Positions 57,251 through 64,000 of a stretch of DNA of 64,000 bases are shown in pieces. A program made the translations under genes and the position numbers. The notes under the pieces were generated by a model, which saw only the letters and a program-made list of their open reading frames with translations, ran no database searches and was not told the origin of the DNA. Position 1 is the stretch's first letter; each line of letters begins with the position of its first letter. The stretch is from positions 431,001 to 495,000 of the forward strand of contig JACEFZ010003503.1 of NCBI GenBank assembly GCA_014155875.1. The letters are read 5' to 3'. The stretch comes from Cepaea nemoralis (Eukaryota; Mollusca; Gastropoda; Stylommatophora; Helicidae).

Positions 57251-57720
57251 TCTGCAAGATTAGTAAAATCCTTATTGGTAAACATTCGAAGAGGAGGATC
57301 CAGAACCAAGTATTAATGATTTCATACGTTTCACCTAATGCCCAACAACTGCATGTTGTTTAAAAGAGAGTTTTTGGTTCCAAATGTTGCTGTATGTAGC
57401 CGGGGCGCATTGTTGGGGTGAGCGCCCAACATTGCTTAAATACCCCAATAGCTCGTGAATACATAACCTATGCAGCAAAAGTCCAACTCCTGGCCTTCAC
57501 GTGGCGGAACTGTTTAAACTAACAGGAGAAGCGGCGACGGCGAGTTTCTGGCGCCGGAAAACAACCAGTGTGCTCTAGATATGTATACACATACATGCAT
57601 GTGCAGACACGTGTGTGCGTGTGTACACATCTAAACTCGAGTAAGACCACAGTCTGCTCTAGCAAAGAAAGGTGCTGAAGACGGAGGCAACCAGCCAAGA
57701 GGCGCACCACAGAAATCAGG

Positions 57721-58035
57721 ATGCCACGCAATCACGCAAAATGGAATATGTCAACTACTGCTAAATTTTATGGTGCTCGCCCTGCTTTGGACCCTCAGGC
57801 AGGTGCAGTGCCGGGCCCTATGTCTCGAAAGGGTCCAACCACAACTACTGGAGGTCCTTCTCAGATGTCCTGTGGAGCCAGGGGACATGAGAATAGGATG
57901 ACTGGCCATACTAAACGAAGACTTAAAATAATACACTGGAATGCGGAGGGAGTCAGCAACAAAAAAATAGAATGAGAAAAAATCTTGGACCAAGAAAAAG
58001 TAAGCATATGTTGCTTGCAAGAAACTCACCTCAAC
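57721..58035 (+). pseudogene. Start of J2 ORF2: AP endonuclease N-part
   Basis: The frame from 57721 has a low-complexity N-terminus, then RRLKIIHWNAEGVSNKKIE (the conserved first endonuclease strand with Asn), a TGA at 57973, and KILDQEKVSICCLQETHLN (catalytic Glu in QETH). The next bases belong to a foreign insertion. Confidence 0.8.
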
Positions 58036-58417
58036 TTCGCTTCAGAGGTCACGGGTACAAGCATCGCCTGGATCTTTTCTCCGGGGCATGCCGGTGTGCT
58101 GGGAAATGAATAGGCGGACAGATTGGCTGGCTCTGCAGAACTTGGTGGAGTATTGATACATGACAAGGCATGGGAGCACGTGCACACCTCGGAGGAGCAA
58201 ATGGATTACCATGGTCTGGCAAGAATGAGACAACGAGGAGTGACGAAGGGATCTGGCCGACGCTCAACGCTCAGAGGAAAGGCAAGACAGACTTATAATC
58301 AGATTCCTACTGGTACTATTAGTGTTGGTACTCTTCGCTGGCTGCTGAGGATGGGAACGGAGCACTTATGGGAATGCCCCGAATGCTGCGATGTCGATTC
58401 CTAAATCAATCAATCAA
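58036..58417 (+). mobile_element. 382-bp insertion: 5'-truncated LINE end with RNase H C-terminus and (AATC)n tail
   Basis: TSD TCACCTCAAC at 58026-58035 and 58418-58427. The insertion reads SIAWIFSPGHAGVLGNE, a stop, then ADRLAGSAELGGVLIHDK and GTEHLWECPECCDVDS, the end of an RNase H plus C-terminal domain, followed by AATCAATCAATCA. This RNase H differs from those of J1/J2 (SPGHAG instead of IPSHCG), so it comes from another LINE family. Confidence 0.85.
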
Positions 58418-58427
58418 TCACCTCAAC

Positions 58428-59830
58428 GAAAATATAGCCTTAAAAATCAGAGGCTACCAGTGTTACCGATCTGACCGAAAGGATAGGCGAAAAGGTGGGA
58501 TACTGACACTTGTAAAAAATAACATCATTGCTTCCCAAATCGAAGTCTACATGGAAGGGGCTGAGAATCAGACACTTAAACTTAAGACAGGTAATACAGA
58601 CCTACATCTGATCAATTACTACTGTCCAAGTGACCGCCCACAGGCACTGGACACACTACCATTAACAGAAAAAATGATTGTGTGTGGCGATTTCAACAGC
58701 CACTCGCAGAGTTGGGGCTATGATCACATGGACCAGAGAGGAGAGAGACTGGAAGACTGTCATGATGAGAATAGATTCATCTTGGTTAACAAGCCGTCCG
58801 ACCCACATACTTTCTATTCGAGATCATGGCACTCTACAACTACACCTGACCTGGCTTTTCATTCATCAGACCTGGAGTGGAACATTACACGAATTGTTGG
58901 GAAACAACTTAGTGGCAGCGACCATCGGCCAGTCTTTCTAACTGTAGAAAATGAGCTTGTAAGTGAAAGCAGCACCCTCTCGAGGTGGAACTACAAGAAA
59001 GCAGACTGGGAAATGTACAAGAATCGCACCAGCATACTGGTTAGAAACCTGAACACTGAGAAAGACATAAATAAAGTAGTTGAAGAGTTTGGGAGATGCA
59101 TACTACAGGCAGCGCGAGAAACAGTACCAAGAGGAGCCCGAAAACAATATAAACCCTACTGGAGTAGTGAACTGGAACAGTTGCATAATGATGTGGAAGT
59201 GCGTAGAAAGCAATCAGAGGCCACACGCAGCCAAGAGCACCACAATAAATTCCAGCACGCAAAAGCCAAATTTCAAAGGGCCAAACTGCAGGCTAGACGG
59301 AGAAGCTGGCAGGAGAAAACGGAGTCTCTGAACTTTGAAAGAGACACAAGGAAATTGTGGAAGCTAATAAAACAACTTAATGATGAGGGCACAGGGAGAA
59401 ACTCAAAAATTGCACTACATAAAGATGGAAACATCTTAACAATAAAGCGAGCAGCTGACCATTTTGCGGACTCATTCGCACAGGATAACAATATCAAAAT
59501 TAGTCCAGAGAAAGAACAAGAGATTCGAGAGAAACAACAACATACAGGACAGAAGGAAATAGTACATGAGGTTCTGGAGGCACCCATCACAATCACCGAA
59601 CTGGAGCTAGCCATATCAAAACTGAAAATGAGAAAGTCACCAGGAGCTGATGGTATCTCCAATGAAATGATCAGGAACCTAGGAACAGAGGCCAAAGCAA
59701 AGCTGTTGCAGATCTTCAATAACATCTGGACCTTAGGCAGTGTAACACAAGCCTGGAGAGAAGCAATCATGATACCCCTCCTAAAATCAGGGAAAGATGG
59801 TTCCATTGCCTCTAGCTACAGACCAATTAG
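58428..59830 (+). pseudogene. J2 ORF2: endonuclease C-part, linker and RT N-domain
   Basis: Resumes as NENIALKIRGYQCYRSDRKD, then GGILTLVKNNI, the catalytic block VCGDFNSHSQSWG, and the terminal LSGSDHRPVFLTV of the AP endonuclease. A linker with a coiled, charged region follows, then RT start ISKLKMRKSPGADGISNEMI, WTLGSVTQAWREAIMIPLLK and SYRPISLTSC. A frameshift near 59830 ends the frame. Apart from this it is open for about 470 codons. Confidence 0.9.
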
Positions 59831-60960
59831 CCTCACCAGCTGTCTCCAAAACACTGGAGCGCATCATAAATCACAGACTGCAGTGGTACATTGAAAGTAA
59901 AAACATCCTTGTGCCACAACAGGCTGGCTTTAGGCAGTGCTACTCTACGGAAGATCAGACAACCTACCTCTCTCAAGAAATTGAGGATGCATTCCAAGAG
60001 AAGAAGCTGGTGCTTGCGGCATGGATAGATCTGAAGAAAGCCTTTGACAAAGTCTGGAAAGAAGGTCTGATGAAGAAACTGAGAACCTGCAAAGTCAATG
60101 GAAGACTGTACAATTGGGTGAAAGCATACTTACACAACAGAAGAGCCCGAGTACAGATAGACGGACTCAAGAGCAAGAAAGTACTACTGCGTCACGGTGT
60201 TCCCCAGGGCGGAGTCTTGTCCCCCACACTTTTTCTAATCTTCATTAATGATCTTGTTGCTAATCTACCGCATGGAATTAAAGCGGCAACGTACGCCGAT
60301 GACCTGGTTTTATGGAGCACAAATGAACATGCATTAGTGGCCACCAAATTGTTACAAAGAGCAGTAGATACATTTGCTGCATGGGCAAATAGATGGTATG
60401 TCAGCATAAACACTGACAAGTGCAGCACCACCCTATTTACCCTCTCTCCAAAATAAAAGGCAGGGACCATCCAGATAAATGGAACACCCCTAAGAGAAGA
60501 TAAAGAACCAACATACCTTGGAGTAACATTTGATGGCAGGCTGACATGGAGAAAGCACATCAACAAAGCAGTAGCAAAAGCCAGAAGGAAAATAGCCATC
60601 CTGAGAAAGCTAGGTGGAACCACATAGGGAGCCAGTGGGAAAATACTTAGCAAAGTTTATCAACAGAGCATACGACAATACCTGGAATACGGGTCAACTG
60701 CGTGGTGTTCGGCATCAAAAACCGCACTACAAGAGCTGGACAAAGTGCAAAATCAAGCACTTAGAGTCACCACAGGAGGGATGAGATCAATCCCCTATAG
60801 TGGAAATGGAGAAGATGGGGAGGACACAAGCACTGAGTGAGCGCAGAGATACGAAAACGCTAATACAAGCAGAAAAGTTCCTCAGCTTGCCAAGGCCACC
60901 CTATGAAGAACAGATTTGAAAACCTAGCTATGGGGCGGTTGAAAAGAAGTAGTTTTATCC
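59830..60960 (+). pseudogene. J2 ORF2: RT palm and thumb
   Basis: KTLERIINHRLQWYIESKNI, QAGFRQCYSTEDQTTYLSQE, AAWIDLKKAFDKVWKEGLMK, HGVPQGGVLSPTLFLIFIND and catalytic YADDLVLWS intact. TAA stop at 60454-60456, another stop near 60627, then thumb words YLGVTFDGRLTWRKHI and YGSTAWCSASKTALQELDKV. The catalytic core is better preserved than in J1. Confidence 0.9.
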
Positions 60961-61085
60961 ACCAGGCCAAATGACTCTGCAGAGAAACCACGGATCTGCC
61001 CACATTTGGTATCCCCCTAACAACTATTCCAGAGCGAACTCCATGGAAAGATGAGCATAGACTATCATTTCAAATCCAGACAAAA

Positions 61086-61942
61086 GTGAGAGGAATATTT
61101 GACAAGGAAGAACAGAACAGTGTGCAGCGCAGAACAGCCACTCTCAGCTTCCTTGATGAAGAATACCCACAGGACCTCTGGATCCGAGTCTACACAGATG
61201 GGTCAGCACAAAATGCTGTTCGAAATGGAGGAGCAGGAGTGTACATAGAATACCCAAATAATACTAGGGACACAGCTAGAGTACCGACAGGAAAGTGCTG
61301 CCATAACTACGATGCTGAAATTGAGGCAATCAAGATAGCAACAGAGAAATTACTAAATACCAGCAATGGTACACAACCTGTGGTACTATTGACAGATGCA
61401 AAATCAGTACTGGATGCGCTCCTGTCTGGAAAATTGCCAGTACTAAGGACACTACTTTCTGAACTTAGCAGTCAGCATTAGGTCACCATACAGTGGATAC
61501 CATCCCACTGTGGAGTACCCGGAAACGACAGAGCTGATCAATTGGCTAAGGAAGGAGCCAAAGAAGAACAGCCTGATGTGCCCGTTACATACCACCAAAA
61601 GAAAAGATGATCAAATCAGTCAGAAAGCCACCAAAACCTGCTCAAGATGACTACCACGTTATGGACAGACCAGAACAAGTCATTATTCTGCGCCTCAGAA
61701 CAGTGCACAATAGATTACGCAACCATATGTATACAAAATTCAAGATTGGTGAAACAGCCATGTGCACATGTGGATTGGCGTCGCAGACAGCAGAACACAT
61801 ACTCCAAGACTGCCCAAAATACAACATATCTAGGCAAACCTTCTGGCCTAGAGAGATGACAGTGGAAGATAAACTCTATGGACCGCTGTGTGAACTGATA
61901 AAGACAGTTCAATTCATACAAGAGACAGCATTTAAGTTATAG
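61086..61942 (+). pseudogene. J2 ORF2: RNase H and C-terminal region
   Basis: WIRVYTDGSAQNAV (Asp), NYDAEIEAIKIATEK (Glu), VLLTDAKSVLDALLSG (Asp), a TAG at 61479-61481, then VTIQWIPSHCGVPGNDRADQ in the same frame. A shift near 61608 leads to the C-terminal LRTVHNRLRNHMYTKF and MCTCG, EHILQDCPKY. Matches J1 closely. The presence of RNase H places the family with I/Nimb-like LINEs and not classic Jockey. Confidence 0.9.
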
Positions 61943-61981
61943 ACATATTTCAAGCGAACGAAAGAAAAAAAAAGAGAGTTT

Positions 61982-62400
61982 CTTATGATAAATTAACGCA
62001 AAGTGAAAAACGGCAATAATTTGTGTTCCTTATGGTGAAATAACTGAAAATGACAAAAGGAGTTTAATTCTGTTTGTTGTCTTATTAAAAACTCAGCAAA
62101 ATGACAAAAGGCAATACTTTTGTTTGGTTTATTTTAATAAAATTGTGTAATGTGACAAAATGGATCGTTTTGTCTGTTTTCTTATGATAAAAGCACGCAA
62201 AGTGACAAAAGGTGACACTTTTGTTGTTTTCTTATGATAAAATCACCCAGTGTTACAACATGTGATTATCTTGTTTGTTTTCGTATGGTAAAATCATGCA
62301 AAGTGATAATTACGTTTGTTATCACGCGAAGTGTCAAAGGGCGATCATTCTTGTTTAAAAACTTCAAAATATATGTAAAAATGGGGTAAAGACCAGATGA
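61982..62400 (+). repeat. Degenerate tandem array, about 60-bp unit (duplicate of 31905-32470)
   Basis: Same units as copy 1 (TTATGATAAA, AAAGTGACAAAAGG) without the 203-bp insertion, giving the empty-site comparison. Confidence 0.75.
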
Positions 62401-62411
62401 TCAATTTCATT

Positions 62412-62427
62412 TTCGTCGTCGTCGTCG

Positions 62428-62470
<43 letters not shown>

Positions 62471-62471
62471 G
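62412..62471. repeat. (ATC)n microsatellite with GTC start
   Basis: About 60 bp. The counterpart at 32548-32692 has expanded to about 145 bp. Confidence 0.9.
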
Positions 62472-62950
62472 ATGTGCTCCGCCAACTGGCGTCGGCGTTT
62501 ATGTTTCACTACAAACATATTTCCTTGGCGTTCAGGCCCAACTCTGCTGGTCATATTCCATCCGGCATTATTTCTCTCCATCTGCTTCTAGTTCGTTTCT
62601 CAGTGATCTTCCCAGGCGTCACAATGTTTTCCACACAATCTTCTCATCACACGACTTAAGAATTCTATTTGTCTCTCTTTTTATTTGTTTTAAATACTTT
62701 TATATAATTTTCTACTCTTATTTGCCTCTTCCAGACAACAGTTGTACGTCACTCTGGCAGTCCAATGTATTCACAGCATTCGCCTCAGGAGCCATATCTC
62801 CACTGCTTTCAAGGATCTTCCTAATTTGTTAATTCATGTTCCATGATTCACTTCCATACAGCAAAACAGATTCTATATACCATTTCAGCAGACGTCATTG
62901 CACTGTACTCGTTTCTTTTCCACACGACGCCTTTTTCTCTCAGAGCGGCA
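62472..62950 (-). mobile_element. LINE E 3' end (duplicate copy)
   Basis: Matches 32693-33040 and retains about 115 extra bp (near 62563-62675) lost from copy 1, extending the RT C-terminal remnant. Ends KHKRRRQLAEH before the tail on the minus strand. Confidence 0.55.
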
Positions 62951-63044
62951 TGTCGAAAGCGTCACGCAGAACAAGAACTCCGTAACTACAGCGACGACCC
63001 CCTGTTATGAAATTACGACGAGTCAACAGTTTAGTGCAGCTCAC

Positions 63045-63125
63045 CGGTGTAGAGGTTTAACCCGTTGCCTCAGCATCAGCACACCGGATGTTTAAGAACG
63101 AGCGTTATTATCCAATCGACCATGC
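63045..63125 (-). repeat. tRNA-like repeat, family 2 (duplicate of 33150-33235)
   Basis: Plus strand: CACCGGTGTAGAGGTTTAAC, CCGTTGCCTCAGCATCAGCA, CACCGGATGTTTAAGAACGA, GCGTTATTATCC. Followed by a short (TTA)n. Confidence 0.5.
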
Positions 63126-63579
63126 TTATTATTATTATTATTATTATATTATTATTATTAATCGACGTCACTGCACTCAAGACAATCTTACATGTAATCA
63201 GTCTCTTCCAGCAGAAGTCAAAGGATGATTGCCCCTCTTGGAAGCTGATTATCTATACATCTGAACTGTCTCGCCAACGTTCGTGTCGACCAAATTTCAT
63301 GCTCAATTCGCCATTTCAACAGCTGTCATCAAGAAGATCTTTAAAAATTTTGGGACAACAATTGAATACCAGAAACAAAATAGGTATTTAGCCTGCAGTA
63401 GTTTGTTTTATTTGGGACAGATTAAGAAATAAAAATAACAGCTGCAGCCGGAAATGACCAAATGAAATAAAACAGTTGGGTATGTGTGACACATGAACAG
63501 AAAGAAAACTAACACAGACACAGTGTATCATACATTACAACAAACTTAAACCCAATTAACAAAAAATAATGAATGAGAA

Positions 63580-63582
<3 letters not shown>

Positions 63583-63629
<47 letters not shown>

Positions 63630-63652
63630 TAATAATAATAATAATAATAATA
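63583..63652. repeat. (TAA)n microsatellite, tail of LINE D2
   Basis: About 70 bp. The counterpart at 33720-33883 is more than twice as long. Confidence 0.9.
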
Positions 63653-63663
63653 CCATTGATCGC

Positions 63664-64000
63664 CCAACGTTCTTATTGTGTATATTTGACATTGACTGAC
63701 AAGTCTGTTCGTGCAGCATGTTTGCTATTGATTTATGTCATGTCTCGCCATCTTACACGGTCACCAAAATCGTGGATCAGCTCCGCGATCTTGTCTCGAC
63801 CATACCACGTGGCCAAGCCATCAGTGTATTTACTTCTTTGTATTCCCCTTGTTCTCTTCCCCTCGATCTTGCCAGTTGTCATCGAGTTCTCCAAGTTATT
63901 TCTTCTCAAAACGTGACCAAAATATGTTGACTGTCTACGTCTAATTGCTCTAATCAGTGTACTATTTTCATTTGTCTCCTGTAGTACTTGGTCATTGGTT
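63664..64000 (-). mobile_element. LINE D 3' end, copy D2 (runs off the window)
   Basis: Matches 33893-34235 almost base for base, including plus-strand CATACCACGTGGCCAAGCCA and CCCCTCGATCTTGCCAGTTG. Minus-strand words IRAIRRRQSTYFG are readable. Cut by the window end. Confidence 0.7.

Larger units (their letters stand above)
57374..61969 (+). mobile_element. LINE J2: RNase H-bearing non-LTR retrotransposon (I/Nimb-like), near full length
   Basis: A 4.6-kb element with a 12-bp TSD AAAAGAGAGTTT (57362-57373 and 61970-61981) and an A-rich 3' end. Absent from the matching place in duplication copy 1 (about 31910). Order: leader, AP endonuclease, RT, RNase H, C-terminal Cys/His region. ORF1 (gag) is not recognised. 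It carries its own 382-bp insertion. Many stops; inactive. Confidence 0.9.
41231..64000 (+). repeat. Segmental duplication, copy 2 (expanded by later insertions)
   Basis: Collinear with 28013-34385 once these are removed: RTE A2 (41397-43945), LINE B (44017-44793), Gypsy copy 2 (45634-54410) and LINE J2 (57374-61969). All are absent from copy 1 and therefore entered after the duplication. Copy 1 carries its own private 203-bp insertion (32108-32310). Confidence 0.85.

Noticed and set aside
57598..57640. GTGTGTGCGTGTGTAC run as a Z-DNA or regulatory element of J2
   Set aside because: Short and imperfect; nothing beyond low complexity supports it.
63065..63391. Plus-strand 108-codon frame partly conserved at 33291-33540
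   Set aside because: Conservation is explained by the segmental duplication; the start runs through (TTA)n and no family is recognised.

Overview
This looks like a non-coding, transposon-saturated stretch of an animal nuclear genome. Only one host-like gene is evident: a single-exon rhodopsin-class GPCR (minus strand, 37122-38258). Its style (GxxxNxxN in TM1, ERC after TM3, NSSVNIFLYY in TM7) resembles the large chemosensory-receptor families of gastropod molluscs such as Aplysia and Elysia. I therefore suggest a heterobranch gastropod, as inference from family resemblance only. The rest is LTR retrotransposons, LINEs, tRNA-derived SINEs, mariner remnants, a Helitron-like element, microsatellites and a minisatellite.

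Layout. 1-4320: decayed Ty3/Gypsy element (copy 1). 4323-6685: SINE, (TA)n, nothing else recognised. 6686-19085: a second Gypsy element (copy 3, minus), bounded by 629-bp LTRs and a GACC target-site duplication (TSD). A young LTR element ('element N', 8709-15764) sits inside its RNase H gene, with 237-bp LTRs that look identical and an AGTC TSD. 19086-22389: mostly unrecognised, with a LINE RNase H fragment. 22390-23298: Helitron-like element. 23665-26072: truncated RNase H-bearing LINE (J1, minus). 26505-27590: SINE copies. 28013-34385: first copy of a segmental duplication (RTE LINE, mariner remnant, tandem repeats, two LINE 3' ends). 34565-36110: minisatellite. 37122-38258: GPCR. 39600-41215: LINE and SINE fragments. 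41231-64000: second copy of the segmental duplication, swollen by later insertions. These are an inverted RTE that itself carries a SINE, a LINE B fragment, a complete 8.8-kb Gypsy element (copy 2, 45634-54410, 552/553-bp LTRs, ATGGC TSD) and a 4.6-kb LINE (J2, 57374-61969) that carries a further small insertion.

How the parts relate. All three Gypsy copies place integrase upstream of reverse transcriptase (PR-INT-RT-RNase H). This order is known from the Gmr1 group of Ty3/Gypsy elements and is otherwise typical of Ty1/Copia. Copies 1 and 3 have lost the RT catalytic core, with deletion endpoints in nearly the same place, so copy 3, with LTRs about 99% alike, probably moved using enzymes supplied in trans. 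Element N has no recognisable pol. It encodes one 407-residue basic protein of unknown function and carries a long hairpin-rich non-coding region. The three LTR elements with readable 3' ends each have a short hairpin just before the polypurine tract. Element N, the hairpin array and the Copia-like order of the Gypsy elements are the best candidates for something unusual.
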